A DNA stretch of 64,000 bases from NCBI RefSeq assembly GCF_038404985.1, contig NZ_JBBKBA010000001.1, positions 462,001 through 526,000 on the forward strand, read 5' to 3'. Positions 50,622 to 59,685 of this stretch are shown in pieces. The notes below the pieces were generated by a model, which searched no databases, was not told the origin of the DNA, and saw only the letters and a program-made list of their open reading frames with translations. The DNA comes from Ferrovibrio sp. MS7 (GTDB lineage Bacteria; Pseudomonadota; Alphaproteobacteria; Ferrovibrionales; Ferrovibrionaceae). Each line of letters starts with the position of its first letter. The stretch's first letter is position 1. A program made the translations under genes and the position numbers.

Positions 50622-51527
50622 ATGACGCGCACCGAATTCGACTGGGACAATCTGCGCTATTTCCTCGCCGTCGCCCGCAGCGGCCGGCTGACGGCGGCGG
50701 CGCGCAGCTTAGGCCAGGACCATACCACCGTGAGCCGCCGCATTGCCGCGCTGGAAACGGCTTTCGGCTCGCCGCTGTTCGAACGCCAGCCGCAGGGCTA
50801 CCGGCTGACCAAGGCCGGCCAGCAATTGATGGCTTTCGCCGAGAGCATCGAACGCACCACGATCCGCGCCGCCAAGGAGCTTTCCGGCGCCGCCGCCACC
50901 ATCGCCGGCTCGGTGCGGGTGGGGGCGCCGGATGGCTTCGGCGGCAGTTTCCTGGGGCCGCGTCTGGGCCGCATCGTCGAGCGGCACCCGGATCTGCAGG
51001 TCGAATTGATCGCCATGCCGCGCATCTTCAGCCTGTCGAAACGCGAAGCCGATATTGCCATCGGCCTGGCTTGTCCGAAGGAAGGCCGGCTCTATGCGCG
51101 CAAGCTGACCGATTACCGCCTGGAGCTTTTCGCCGCCCCCAGCTATCTCGCTGCCCATGGCACACCAGCCAGCGCCAACGATCTGCACCAGCATCGCCTG
51201 ATCGGCTATGCCGATGAATACATCTTCAGCCCGGAACTGGATTATCTGCCGCTGATCTCCGCCGGCCTCAAGGCGCGTATCCGGTCATCGAACCTGATCG
51301 CGCAGTTGAATGCCACGGCAGCGGGCGCCGGCATCTGCGTGCTGCCCTGCTTCATGGCGGCGGGGAATCCGGAACTGGTGCGCGTGCTGCCCGAGCAGGT
51401 GTCGCTGACGCGGACCTTCTGGCTGATCACCCATGCCGACCTGCATGACGTGGCCTGGGTGAAAGCAGCCGGCGACATCATCGCCGAGATGGTGCAGGCC
51501 GAGCGCGGCCTGTTCATGCCGGGTTGA
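50622..51527 (+). CDS. LysR family transcriptional regulator
   Basis: A 301-residue regulator. The N-terminal winged helix-turn-helix is clear: FDWDNLRYFLAVARSGRLTAAARSLGQDHTTVSRRI, and a LysR substrate-binding domain follows (VRVGAPDGFGGSFLGPRL, then FSLSKREADIAIGL). It probably controls the divergent UPF0324 exporter. The ATG at 50622 has CGGGAG upstream. The effector is unknown. Confidence 0.9.
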   Translation: MTRTEFDWDNLRYFLAVARSGRLTAAARSLGQDHTTVSRRIAALETAFGSPLFERQPQGYRLTKAGQQLMAFAESIERTTIRAAKELSGAAATIAGSVRVGAPDGFGGSFLGPRLGRIVERHPDLQVELIAMPRIFSLSKREADIAIGLACPKEGRLYARKLTDYRLELFAAPSYLAAHGTPASANDLHQHRLIGYADEYIFSPELDYLPLISAGLKARIRSSNLIAQLNATAAGAGICVLPCFMAAGNPELVRVLPEQVSLTRTFWLITHADLHDVAWVKAAGDIIAEMVQAERGLFMPG

Positions 51528-51570
51528 CCTTGGCCGGGCTGATCCAAACCAACTAATAATCACTAGATAA

Positions 51571-51843
51571 CTAGAGCAGCCCACCAGCCTTGGCGACGGA
51601 GAGGGCTTCGGCGCGGTTGGCAACGTTCAGCTTCTGGAACAGCGATTTGTTGTACCACTTCACGGTCTGCACCGAGAGCGCCAGACGTTCGGCGATCTCG
51701 CGGTTGCCTAGGCCATGGCCGATCAGGCGCACGATCTGGATTTCCCGGATATGCAGCCGCGCCGCGAGCGGATTGATGTTGGGCCGGGCCTGAACCGCAT
51801 CCATCATCGTCGCGGTCGCCGCGAGTGTTGCCGCTGCCTGCAC
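51571..51843 (-). CDS. Solo LuxR-type helix-turn-helix protein
   Basis: A 90-residue protein whose C-terminal 65 residues are a LuxR/GerE DNA-binding domain: LHIREIQIVRLIGHGLGNREIAERLALSVQTVKWYNKSLFQKLNVANRAEAL. The N-terminal 25 residues are too short for a receiver or ligand domain. The GTG at 51843 has GGAGGG four bases upstream, which supports this short start. It may be an orphan DNA-binding protein, like GerE. It converges with the LysR gene. Confidence 0.8.
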   Translation of the reverse strand: MQAAATLAATATMMDAVQARPNINPLAARLHIREIQIVRLIGHGLGNREIAERLALSVQTVKWYNKSLFQKLNVANRAEALSVAKAGGLL

Positions 51844-51986
51844 CCTGCCCTCCCTGATTTCATTTTCCCTGGGATTGTGCCTGCGGTTTAGCCCCGGGTA
51901 TATGGGATTTTTCGCACAGTCACGGTGAGGAAACCCGCAGAGGCATACGGATAAAGCTCTGGAAAACCAACCGGTTACTTATATGT

Positions 51987-52601
51987 TCAGGGCAGATTTC
52001 CGCCTTTACGGGCCAAGGCGCGGTCGAGGAAATCCAACCGGTCCTGACCCCAGAAGATTTCGCCATCGAAGACATAGGAGGGGGCGCCGAAAACCTGGGC
52101 GGCAATCGCCTGCTCGGTGCCGGCCGTCAGCGCCGCTTTCGCCGCCGGCTGGTCCGCCAGCGCCAGTAGCGCGGCGCCATCCAGGCCGACCCCATCGGCG
52201 ATCTGCTTCAGGGTCTCGGCATCGGCGATGTTGCGTTCCTCGGCCCAGGCGCCGCGCATGATGGCATGAGCCAGCTTGATGGCATCCTGGCCGCCATCGC
52301 GGGCCGCGATCACCAGCCGCGCCGCCAGTCCATCGGGGGTGGGGAAATGCTTCGGCTGGAAATGCATCGGGATGCCGAGATAGTCGCTCCAGCGCGCCAG
52401 TTCCACCAGGCGATAGGCCTGGCGCTGCTTGGCGCGTTGCGCCAGCGGCAGGCCGCCGCTGACCGGGAACACGCCGGCGGCTTCCATCGGGATGATGCGC
52501 AGTTCCGCCTTGTGCTTCGCGGCGATGGCCTCGAGCCGCGCCGAGCCGAGATAGGCCCAGGGCGAGATCATGAAGGTGTAGTAGTCGATGCGGGCGGTCA
52601 T
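51987..52601 (-). CDS. 2-hydroxychromene-2-carboxylate isomerase (DsbA-like)
   Basis: A 204-residue thioredoxin-fold protein of the HCCA isomerase/kappa-GST family. The N-terminal IDYYTFMISPWAYLGSARLEAI carries the Ser that contacts glutathione, and the C-terminal FGAPSYVFDGEIFWGQDRLDFLDRAL is the family's ending. The model enzyme isomerises 2-hydroxychromene-2-carboxylate in naphthalene breakdown, but many relatives have other GSH-dependent roles. It lies 29 bases after dgt on the same strand. Confidence 0.88.
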   Translation of the reverse strand: MTARIDYYTFMISPWAYLGSARLEAIAAKHKAELRIIPMEAAGVFPVSGGLPLAQRAKQRQAYRLVELARWSDYLGIPMHFQPKHFPTPDGLAARLVIAARDGGQDAIKLAHAIMRGAWAEERNIADAETLKQIADGVGLDGAALLALADQPAAKAALTAGTEQAIAAQVFGAPSYVFDGEIFWGQDRLDFLDRALARKGGNLP

Positions 52602-52630
52602 CGGGTGTCTCTCCTCATTATCGTTATCGG

Positions 52631-53956
52631 TTATTGCAGGCCGCGCAGGCGCTGGAATTGCTTCAGGGCATAAGAGTCCGTCATGCCGCTGACAAAGTCG
52701 GTGACGCTGAGCAGCCAGTGATAGCGCGGCGCAGCGGCATCGGGGCGCAGCGGCATCAGGCGCAGCAGGGCACGGTGGCGCGGCGCCAGGCCGGCCTCGC
52801 TGCCCTGCTGTTCCAGCGCGAAATGCGCGGCAGCAAAGGCGGAAAGCAGCGTGATCAGGATTTCGCCGCCCATCACCTCGGTCTGGAACCGCTCGCGCGT
52901 CTCGAAGATGCGGGTGCGGCTGAAGGCGGCGATCTCGGCGAGATGCGGCGCGGCAGCGGTATGCTGCAACAGATCGCCACGGAAACGGCCGGCGAGGATA
53001 TCCTGCTCGCGCTCCAGGAAAACCATCACCGCCTGGTCGATCAGCGCGCCAATCGCCTTGGCGCGCAAATAGGCGATGCGCCAGGGCTGGTCGGCGATTT
53101 CGCTGTAACGTGGCGGCAGCATGGGCAGCAAAGCCTTCAGCCGCGCTTCCGCTTCCTCGAAGGTGATGCGGCCAAGCTTGTAGCCATCCTCGATATCCAC
53201 CACCGAATAGCAGATGTCGTCGGCGGCCTCGACCAGATGGGTCAGCGGATGGCGGGCATAGACGCCAGGGCGCAATTCGGCCAGGCCAACCGCACCGACG
53301 ATCTCGCGGAATTGCTCGGCCTCGGCCTGGAAGTAGCCGAATTTGCGCCGCGCCGGATCGGCAGCGCTGGAGCCGAAGGGATATTTCATGAAGGTGGCGA
53401 GCGTGGCGCAGGTCAGCCGCAGGCCGCCGGCATCGCGCCAGTTCTGCAACCTTGTGAGCACGCGGAAACCCTGCGCATTGCCCTCGAAATTGCAGAGGTC
53501 GTCGGCCTCCGCCGCGCCTAAGCCCTCAAGATAGCGTGCGCCCTCGCCATCGCGGAACCAGTGCTGCACCGTGGCTTCGCCGAAATGGCCAAAGGGCGGA
53601 TTGCCAATATCATGGCCAAGACAGGCAGCAGCGACGATATGGCCGAACTCTGCCGCCGAGATACCACTCCAGGCTTCGCCCAGCGCCGCACCCTCGCGCG
53701 CCACCACCACCTCGCCCACCTGCGCGCCCAGCGAGCGGCCAACCGACGATACCTCCAGAGAGTGTGTCAGGCGGTTACGCACATAATCGCTCTCGGGCAG
53801 CGAATGTACCTGGGTTTTGTCCTGCAGCCGGCGGAAGGCAGAGCAGAACACCACCCGGTCCCAGTCTTTCTGGAATGGATTCCGCGCCGGCGTCACCGGC
53901 TCCGCGCCACGATGGCCAAGCCGCTGCGCCGAGAGCAAATTGCGCCACTGCATCAT
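52631..53956 (-). CDS. dgt: Deoxyguanosinetriphosphate triphosphohydrolase-like protein
   Basis: A 441-residue HD-domain enzyme. RNPFQKDWDRVVFCSAFRRLQDKTQVH near the N-terminus and AAACLGHDIGNPPFGHFGE (HD pair, near 114) mark the dGTPase family, followed by YSVVDIEDGYKLG with the late metal Asp. It hydrolyses dNTPs to deoxynucleoside and triphosphate. I use the ATG at 53956 (MMQWRNLLS); a TTG seven codons upstream is possible. It is divergent from the histidine kinase gene. Confidence 0.88.
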   Translation of the reverse strand: MMQWRNLLSAQRLGHRGAEPVTPARNPFQKDWDRVVFCSAFRRLQDKTQVHSLPESDYVRNRLTHSLEVSSVGRSLGAQVGEVVVAREGAALGEAWSGISAAEFGHIVAAACLGHDIGNPPFGHFGEATVQHWFRDGEGARYLEGLGAAEADDLCNFEGNAQGFRVLTRLQNWRDAGGLRLTCATLATFMKYPFGSSAADPARRKFGYFQAEAEQFREIVGAVGLAELRPGVYARHPLTHLVEAADDICYSVVDIEDGYKLGRITFEEAEARLKALLPMLPPRYSEIADQPWRIAYLRAKAIGALIDQAVMVFLEREQDILAGRFRGDLLQHTAAAPHLAEIAAFSRTRIFETRERFQTEVMGGEILITLLSAFAAAHFALEQQGSEAGLAPRHRALLRLMPLRPDAAAPRYHWLLSVTDFVSGMTDSYALKQFQRLRGLQ

Positions 53957-54103
53957 GGCGTTACTCTGCCCTCGCAACCTTTGAGAGGCAAGGCCTGCCG
54001 GGCCCGCTCGCGCTCCGATGCACCGGTGTGGGCAAATGCTTGCTTGTCGCCGTCCGGAGGCGAAGCCATAATCAAACCATAAAGCTGCGGGGGAAAGAAA
54101 TTC

Positions 54104-55870
54104 ATGGGCCAGTATGGCGCATTGGCCGCCGCGTTAGTGACATTGCTGATCGCGGCTTTGTGCCTTCTGGTGCAGCTGCGGTTGCGAGAGAAACGGCCGC
54201 ATCTTGCCTATTGGGCAGCGGCCCATGTCGCTTTGTCGATCAACTTCCTGCTATTCGGTTATGCCGACTGGCGCGGCAATCTGCTCTACGCCTTCCTGGT
54301 GGTGCTGATGCAGCAGGGCTTCGGCGTGCTGCTGGCTTTCGGCATCCGCCACCATCTCAACCTGCCCTCCAATCTCACCGCCGCCCTGGCGCTCACCGGC
54401 GCCATCACCTTGGCGGTGATTGGGCTCATGACGATCTATCCCGCCGCCTATTTTGCCGCGCCAGGCATCGCCCTGCTGCTGGTGCAGCTCTATGGCGGCG
54501 CGCTGCTGCTGACCCATCGCCGCAGCGTGCTCTATATCGGCCTTGGCCTGCTGCTGATCCTGCGCTCGCTGAATACGCTGATCTATGTGGCGGTGGCGCA
54601 ACAGCAGGGCGGTCCGCCCACGGCGGAATGGCCGTTCATCATCTCGCTGCTGGTCAACCTGGCCACCGGCATCGGCCTGGTGCTGCTGGAATTCGACGAT
54701 GCCCACCGCGCCATGACCCAGAGCGCGCGGGCCAAGGATGATGCGCTGGCACTGGTGCAGGCGGTGATCGACACGGTGCAGGCAGTGGTGCATTACAAGG
54801 ACCGCGATCTGCAGTACCAGCTCATCAATCGCCGCAGCCGTCAGGTACTGGGCTATGGCGATGCGCCGATCATCGGCAAGAAGCTTTCGGAAATCGCGCC
54901 GCCCGACCTGGCGCTGCCGATCGAGCGCGGCGACCGCGCCGTGCTGTTCAACAAGGATGTGGTGATCGACCAGGAATGGCACTGGCGCGATGCCGATAGC
55001 GGCAAGCAGAAAATCTACTGGCTGAGCAAATCGGTGGTGCGCGATTCCGCTGGCGAGCCGATGGGCGTGGTGACGGCAGCCATCGACATCACGGCGCTGA
55101 AGGAGACCGAGCGCCGCCTGATCCAGGAGCGCGAAGCGGCTGAGCGCGCCAACAAGGCCAAAAGCCAGTTCCTGGCTAATATGAGCCACGAATTGCGTAC
55201 GCCGCTGAACGCCATCCTGGGCTTTTCCGAAATGCTGGAAGCCGGCTATCTCGGGCCGATGACGCCGCGCCAGCAGGAATACATCACCAATATCCACCGC
55301 TCCGGCCAGCATCTGCTCAAACTGGTGAACGACATTCTCGATCTCTCCAAGATCGATGCCGGCAAGATGATCTTCGCCCCGGAACGGCTGGAGATCGACG
55401 CGCTGATGACGGAAGCGGTGGCGATGGTAGCACCGACGGCGCAGAGCGAAGGCGTGACCCTTACCTTGCTGCCCGGCAAGCATTTGGTCTATGCCGACCG
55501 CCGCGCGCTGACCCAGGTATTGCTGAACCTCTTGAGCAATGCTGTGAAGTTCAATCGCCCCGGCGGCAATGTCACGCTGCGCTGCGACCTGCAGGACGGA
55601 CAAGTGACGGTGACGGTGGCCGATACCGGCTTCGGCATGAGTGAACAGGAAATCGCCCATGCCTTCGAGCCCTTCCAGCGTGGCGATGCGCACAAGGCGC
55701 GCTTCAAGGGCGGCACCGGCCTTGGCTTGGCGATCAGCCGCAATCTGGTCGAACTGCAAGGTGGCCGCTTCGCTCTCGAAAGCCGTCAGGGCAGTGGTAC
55801 CACGGTGCGCTTCAGCTTTCCGGCATTGGAAACCAGCGCCTCGCTTGCATCCGGCCTGGGCGCGGATTAG
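54104..55870 (+). CDS. Membrane PAS sensor histidine kinase
   Basis: A 588-residue kinase. About six or seven hydrophobic helices fill residues 1-205, with no large periplasmic loop. A PAS domain (about 215-345, starting VIDTVQAVVHYKDRDLQYQLIN) and HisKA follow, with FLANMSHELRTPLNAILGFSEML near residue 363. An ATPase domain has NAVKFNRPGG and the G-boxes ADTGFGM and GGTGLGLAISRNLVELQGG. GGGGGAAAG precedes the ATG at 54104. There is no response regulator next to it. It precedes the TTT transporter on the same strand by 68 bases. Confidence 0.9.
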   Translation: MGQYGALAAALVTLLIAALCLLVQLRLREKRPHLAYWAAAHVALSINFLLFGYADWRGNLLYAFLVVLMQQGFGVLLAFGIRHHLNLPSNLTAALALTGAITLAVIGLMTIYPAAYFAAPGIALLLVQLYGGALLLTHRRSVLYIGLGLLLILRSLNTLIYVAVAQQQGGPPTAEWPFIISLLVNLATGIGLVLLEFDDAHRAMTQSARAKDDALALVQAVIDTVQAVVHYKDRDLQYQLINRRSRQVLGYGDAPIIGKKLSEIAPPDLALPIERGDRAVLFNKDVVIDQEWHWRDADSGKQKIYWLSKSVVRDSAGEPMGVVTAAIDITALKETERRLIQEREAAERANKAKSQFLANMSHELRTPLNAILGFSEMLEAGYLGPMTPRQQEYITNIHRSGQHLLKLVNDILDLSKIDAGKMIFAPERLEIDALMTEAVAMVAPTAQSEGVTLTLLPGKHLVYADRRALTQVLLNLLSNAVKFNRPGGNVTLRCDLQDGQVTVTVADTGFGMSEQEIAHAFEPFQRGDAHKARFKGGTGLGLAISRNLVELQGGRFALESRQGSGTTVRFSFPALETSASLASGLGAD

Positions 55871-55938
55871 GCTCCGCTCATCAGCGCCAAAAGCCCATAA
55901 ATATTGGATAAACGGGCGCTTCAGGGAGAAACAGAATC

Positions 55939-56928
55939 ATGCCGCTCGCCATTTCGCGCCGTCAGTTCGTCACCACCTCGATGGCGCTCGGCGCCGGTTC
56001 CGCGCTCGGCACGCTGCCTGCCCTGCCCGCCCGCGCCCAGGCGATCGATAACCTCAAGCTGTTCGTGCCGGCCAATCCTGGCGGCGGCTGGGACCAGACC
56101 GCGCGCAGCATCGAGCAGGCGCTGAAGACCGGCGGCCTGATCAAGGGCGCGCAGGTGACCAATGTCGGCGGCGCCGGCGGCGCGGTCGGCCTGCCGCAAT
56201 TCGTCAATCAGTGGAAAGGCCAGAGCAACGCGCTGATGGTTGCCGGCATGGTGATGGTCGGTGCACTGATCACCAACAAGTCTCCGGTGAGCATGACGCA
56301 GACCGTGCCGGTGGCCCGCCTTACTGGCGAATTCGAAGTGGTGGTGGTGCCGGCGACCTCGCCGCTCAAGTCGATGGCCGACCTGGCCGCCGCCTTCAAG
56401 GCCGATCCGGCCAAGGTTTCCTGGGCCGGCGGCTCGGCCGGCGGCACCGACCATATCCTCGCCGGCATGATCGCCAAGGCGGTCGGCGGCGATCCGAAAA
56501 AGGTGGCTTATGTCGCCTATGCTGGCGGCGGCCCGGCCCAGGCGGCTTTGCTCGGCGCGCAGGTCACCTGCGGCATTTCCGGCTATGGCGAATTCGCCGA
56601 GCAGATCAAGGCCGGCAAGCTGCGCGCGCTCGGCATCTCGGCCGACAAGCGCCAGGCCGGCATCGATATCCCGACCATCAAGGAACAGGGCATCGATGTG
56701 GAACTGTTCAACTGGCGCGGCGTGTTCGCCCCGCCGGGCGTGAAGGATGCCGACCGCGCGGCAATGATCGACCTGATGCGCAAGATGAACCAGTCGGCGG
56801 CCTGGAAGGAACAGCTTACCGCGCGCGACTGGACCGACATCTTCCTCGCCGGTGACGATTACGCCAAGTACATCACCAGCGAGATCGCCCGCATCGGCGA
56901 TATCCTGAAGGAACTGGGCCTCGGCTAA
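55939..56928 (+). CDS. Tripartite tricarboxylate transporter substrate-binding protein (TctC family)
   Basis: A 329-residue periplasmic binding protein of the Bug/TctC family. The signal region MPLAISRRQFVTTSMALGAG has a Tat-like SRRQFV motif, and processing is likely after ALPARAQA. The mature part shows LKLFVPANPGGGWDQTARSIEQAL and ATSPLKSMADLAAAFKADPAKVSWAGGSAGGTDHILAGM, both typical. GGAG precedes the ATG at 55939. The ligand is likely a carboxylic acid. Confidence 0.9.
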   Translation: MPLAISRRQFVTTSMALGAGSALGTLPALPARAQAIDNLKLFVPANPGGGWDQTARSIEQALKTGGLIKGAQVTNVGGAGGAVGLPQFVNQWKGQSNALMVAGMVMVGALITNKSPVSMTQTVPVARLTGEFEVVVVPATSPLKSMADLAAAFKADPAKVSWAGGSAGGTDHILAGMIAKAVGGDPKKVAYVAYAGGGPAQAALLGAQVTCGISGYGEFAEQIKAGKLRALGISADKRQAGIDIPTIKEQGIDVELFNWRGVFAPPGVKDADRAAMIDLMRKMNQSAAWKEQLTARDWTDIFLAGDDYAKYITSEIARIGDILKELGLG

Positions 56929-56938
56929 GCGGCCCGGC

Positions 56939-57424
56939 ATGTCGAGTACCATGCAGCGGTTGCTGAGAGCGGAAAGCCTGGTCGCCATCGGCGTCCTGGT
57001 TTTGAGTGCCGTGTCCTTTGATCAGACGCGGCGCATCCCGGTATCTCCGGCCTATGCCCAGGTCGGCCCCACCGTGATGGCCTTTGCCGCCAGCACCATG
57101 CTGCTGCTGTTGGGGCTGGCGCTGCTGGTGGAAGCCTGGCGCGGCAACTGGGTAACGCCGGAAGAAGAGAATGTGCCGCTGCAATGGCGCGCCGTGCTCT
57201 GGCTCGGGCTCGGCCTGGTGGCGAATGCGGCGCTGATCGACTGGCTCGGCTTCATCGTCGCCTCCACCCTGCTGTTTTTCTGCACCGCGCGCGCTTTCGG
57301 CAGCCGCCGCCCGCTGATGGATTGCGCCATCGGCGCGGCTTTCGCGGCGATTGCCTATTTCGGTTTCGCCCGCGCCCTCGGCATCAATATCGGCATCGGC
57401 AGTCTTTGGGAGAATTTCCTCTGA
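56939..57424 (+). CDS. Tripartite tricarboxylate transporter small subunit (TctB family)
   Basis: A 161-residue membrane protein with four hydrophobic helices: near residues 11-30, 40-65, 85-115 and 125-150. The [23 protein letters not shown] segment and the final two helices fit TctB. It lies ten bases after the tctC-type gene and its stop overlaps the tctA-type ATG by one base. Confidence 0.88.
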   Translation: MSSTMQRLLRAESLVAIGVLVLSAVSFDQTRRIPVSPAYAQVGPTVMAFAASTMLLLLGLALLVEAWRGNWVTPEEENVPLQWRAVLWLGLGLVANAALIDWLGFIVASTLLFFCTARAFGSRRPLMDCAIGAAFAAIAYFGFARALGINIGIGSLWENFL

Positions 57425-58905
57425 TGGATACGCTCCAGCTACTGATGCATGGCTTCGGCGTTGCCTTACAGCCGATGAACCTGCTCTGGGCGCTGGTTGG
57501 CGTCACGCTCGGCACTGCCGTCGGCGTGCTACCGGGCTTAGGTCCGGCGCTGACCATCGCACTGTTGCTGCCGATCACGTTTCACGTGCCGGCCACTGCC
57601 GCGTTCATACTCTTTGCCGGCATCTATTATGGCGCCATGTATGGCGGCTCGACCACCTCGATCCTGCTCAACACGCCGGGCGAAAGCGCCACCATCATCA
57701 CGGCATTGGAAGGCCACAAGATGGCCAAGCGCGGCCGCGCGGCGGCAGCCCTGGCAACGGCCGCCATCGGCAGCTTCGTCGCCGGCACCATCGGCACATT
57801 GGGCCTGACATTTCTTGCCCCGCCGCTGGTGGAATTCGCACTGAAATTTGGACCGGCGGATTATTTCTCGCTGATGATCGTGGCCTTCATCGCGGTCTCG
57901 GCGGTGCTGGGTGCTTCGGTGCTGCGCGGCCTCACGTCTTTGGCGCTTGGCATTCTGCTTGGCCTGATCGGCATCGACCTGCAGACCGGCCAGGCGCGTT
58001 TCACCTTCGGCATCCTCGAGCTGCTCGATGGCATCAATGTCATCGTCGTCGCGGTCGGCCTGTTCGCGGTCGGCGAGACGCTGTATCTCGCGGCGCGGCC
58101 ATTGCAGAAAGACGAAGAGGCGCTGCAGCTTAAAGGTCGCGCCTGGATGACCAAGGAAGACTGGAAGCGGTCGTGGAAACCGTGGCTGCGCGGTTCCTTC
58201 ATTGGCTTTCCGTTTGGCGCCTTGCCGGCCGGTGGCGCCGAGGTGCCGACCTTCCTGAGCTATTACACTGAGAAGAAACTCTCCAAGCATCCGGAGGAAT
58301 TCGGCCAGGGCGCCATCGAGGGCGTGGCCGGGCCGGAAGCGGCGAACAACGCCTCGGCCGCCGGCGTGCTGGTGCCGATGCTGGCGCTTGGTTTGCCGAC
58401 TTCGGCCACCGCCGCGATCATGCTTTCCGCCTTCACCAGCTACGGCATCAATCCAGGGCCGCTGCTGCTGCAAAGCCAGCCCGAACTGGTATGGGGCCTG
58501 ATCGCCTCGCTCTATGTCGGCAATGTCATCCTGCTGGTGCTGAACCTGCCGCTGGTCGGGCTGTGGGCCAAGATCCTCACCATCCCGACGCCGTGGCTCT
58601 ATGGCGGCATCCTGGTCTTCGCCACCATCGGCACCTATGGCATCAGCCAGTCGGCGGTGGACCTGATCCTGCTCTATATCATTGGCTTCATCGGCTACTT
58701 GATGCGGCGCTTCGACTTCCCCGCCGCGCCGACCATCATTGGCATGATCCTCGGCCCCTTCGCCGAGCAGGAATTCCGCCGCGCCATGACCATTTCCGGC
58801 GGCGACATGAGCGTTTTTCTGACCCGACCGCTCTCGGCCAGCCTGCTCTGCATCGCCGCCGCCCTGCTGCTGCTGCCCCCGCTGCTGCGCCTGTTCCGGA
58901 AATAA
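57424..58905 (+). CDS. Tripartite tricarboxylate transporter large permease (TctA family)
   Basis: A 493-residue membrane protein with about twelve hydrophobic segments. Signature motifs are [45 protein letters not shown] and, in the second half, [35 protein letters not shown]. It forms the translocation path of the TTT system. I use the ATG at 57424; the longer open frame from 57184 is a shadow of tctB. Confidence 0.93.
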   Translation: MDTLQLLMHGFGVALQPMNLLWALVGVTLGTAVGVLPGLGPALTIALLLPITFHVPATAAFILFAGIYYGAMYGGSTTSILLNTPGESATIITALEGHKMAKRGRAAAALATAAIGSFVAGTIGTLGLTFLAPPLVEFALKFGPADYFSLMIVAFIAVSAVLGASVLRGLTSLALGILLGLIGIDLQTGQARFTFGILELLDGINVIVVAVGLFAVGETLYLAARPLQKDEEALQLKGRAWMTKEDWKRSWKPWLRGSFIGFPFGALPAGGAEVPTFLSYYTEKKLSKHPEEFGQGAIEGVAGPEAANNASAAGVLVPMLALGLPTSATAAIMLSAFTSYGINPGPLLLQSQPELVWGLIASLYVGNVILLVLNLPLVGLWAKILTIPTPWLYGGILVFATIGTYGISQSAVDLILLYIIGFIGYLMRRFDFPAAPTIIGMILGPFAEQEFRRAMTISGGDMSVFLTRPLSASLLCIAAALLLLPPLLRLFRK

Positions 58906-58980
58906 ACGTTAGATTTCCGGCGTTTCAGACTCTGTTTCCGGGCGCACAGAGCGCGAATACAGCCGCCGCTTCGCCCAGAC

Positions 58981-59027
58981 CCTGTCTTGTTACGATTCGT
59001 GATCACCATCACGGCGCCAGAGACAGG
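58981..59027. other. Nested hairpin in the tctA-thioesterase gap
   Basis: CCTGTCT (58981-58987) pairs with AGACAGG (59021-59027), and inside it CGTGAT (58998-59003) pairs with ATCACG (59008-59013) over CACC. It could end the TTT transcript or serve as a protein-binding site for the promoter that follows. There is no T-run. Confidence 0.35.
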
Positions 59028-59046
59028 CAGCCCCTATATTCACATC

Positions 59047-59197
59047 ATCAAGCGATTGGCGGGTGCGCAGCGTTCCCCCCCACTTCAGCCCCGTCCCCCC
59101 CGGTCCGCTGAAGCCAGCGCCCCGCCAATCGTCTTGATCGAGTTTATTCCTCCCCCACTTGAAAGGGCGGCGCATTGCAGAGGCGCCGCCCTTTTTC
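59047..59197 (+). ncRNA. Candidate small RNA with C-rich loops
   Basis: The 345-base gap 58906-59250 holds no gene. Within it, a TATATT box (59035-59040, no clear -35) is followed by an 11-bp stem (59053-59063 with 59121-59131), a 4-bp inner stem (59065-59068 with 59117-59120), a 7-bp stem (59083-59089 with 59107-59113) and a terminator ending in a T-run. Seven-C runs lie in the internal loop (59075-59081) and terminal loop (59095-59101), and CCTCCCCC lies in the unpaired 3' part (59149-59156). These match anti-Shine-Dalgarno loops of many alphaproteobacterial regulatory RNAs. A 5'-leader element of the downstream thioesterase gene is the alternative. Confidence 0.5.
59165..59197 (+). terminator. 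Rho-independent terminator
   Basis: GGGCGGCGC (59165-59173) pairs perfectly with GCGCCGCCC (59183-59191) over nine bases, with flanking AAA/TTT pairs and a run of five T. It is a strong intrinsic terminator on the plus strand, 54 bases before the thioesterase ATG, and ends whatever RNA starts in the gap upstream. Confidence 0.85.
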
Positions 59198-59250
59198 TTT
59201 TGCCGCCGCCCGATGCTTTACAAGCGCGGTTCCGGAGGCAAAAAAAGCAT

Positions 59251-59685
59251 ATGCCTCGCCACCACCCGCTGCCCGATCCGATTCCGCCCGGCTTCAAACG
59301 CGCCATGCCGGTTTCGGAATTCTTCGCCCGCCTCGGCAAATTCTATATCCGCGAGGAAGCCGGCAAGCCGCCGGTCTGGGGCATCCATCTGCGCCACAAG
59401 CATGGCAACCGCCACGGCACCGGCCATGGCGGCTTCCTGGCGACTCTGGCCGACACGCATATGGCCGGCTTCATCCATCATGCCTTCCCCGGCATGCGGG
59501 TGATCACCACCGACCTGAAGCTGAAATACCTGCGGCCTGCCGTGATGGGCGCCTGGATCGAGGGCCACCAGATCGAGGTAACGCGGGACGGCGATTACGG
59601 CACCGTGGTCAGCGACCTGGTGGCGCGCGGCCAGACGCTCGCGCGCTGCACCGCCAGCTTCAAGCTGCTCCCGCCTAAAGTGTGA
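59251..59685 (+). CDS. PaaI-type hot-dog thioesterase
   Basis: A 144-residue acyl-CoA thioesterase-like protein. The segment HKHGNRHGTGHGGFLATLADTHMAGFI carries the HGG motif of the PaaI/YbgC-like family's active-site loop with a downstream Asp, and the rest is a standard hot-dog sheet (TTDLKLKYLRPAVMGAWIEG). GGAGG lies 13 bases before the ATG at 59251. The 3' end overlaps the convergent PhoD-type gene by 11 bases. The substrate is unknown. Confidence 0.85.
   Translation: MPRHHPLPDPIPPGFKRAMPVSEFFARLGKFYIREEAGKPPVWGIHLRHKHGNRHGTGHGGFLATLADTHMAGFIHHAFPGMRVITTDLKLKYLRPAVMGAWIEGHQIEVTRDGDYGTVVSDLVARGQTLARCTASFKLLPPKV

Noticed and set aside
59047-59197. 4.5S (SRP) RNA, tmRNA or 6S RNA
   Set aside because: The conserved SRP tetraloop region and the tmRNA tRNA-like end are absent, and the stem layout with C-rich loops does not fit the 6S central bubble.
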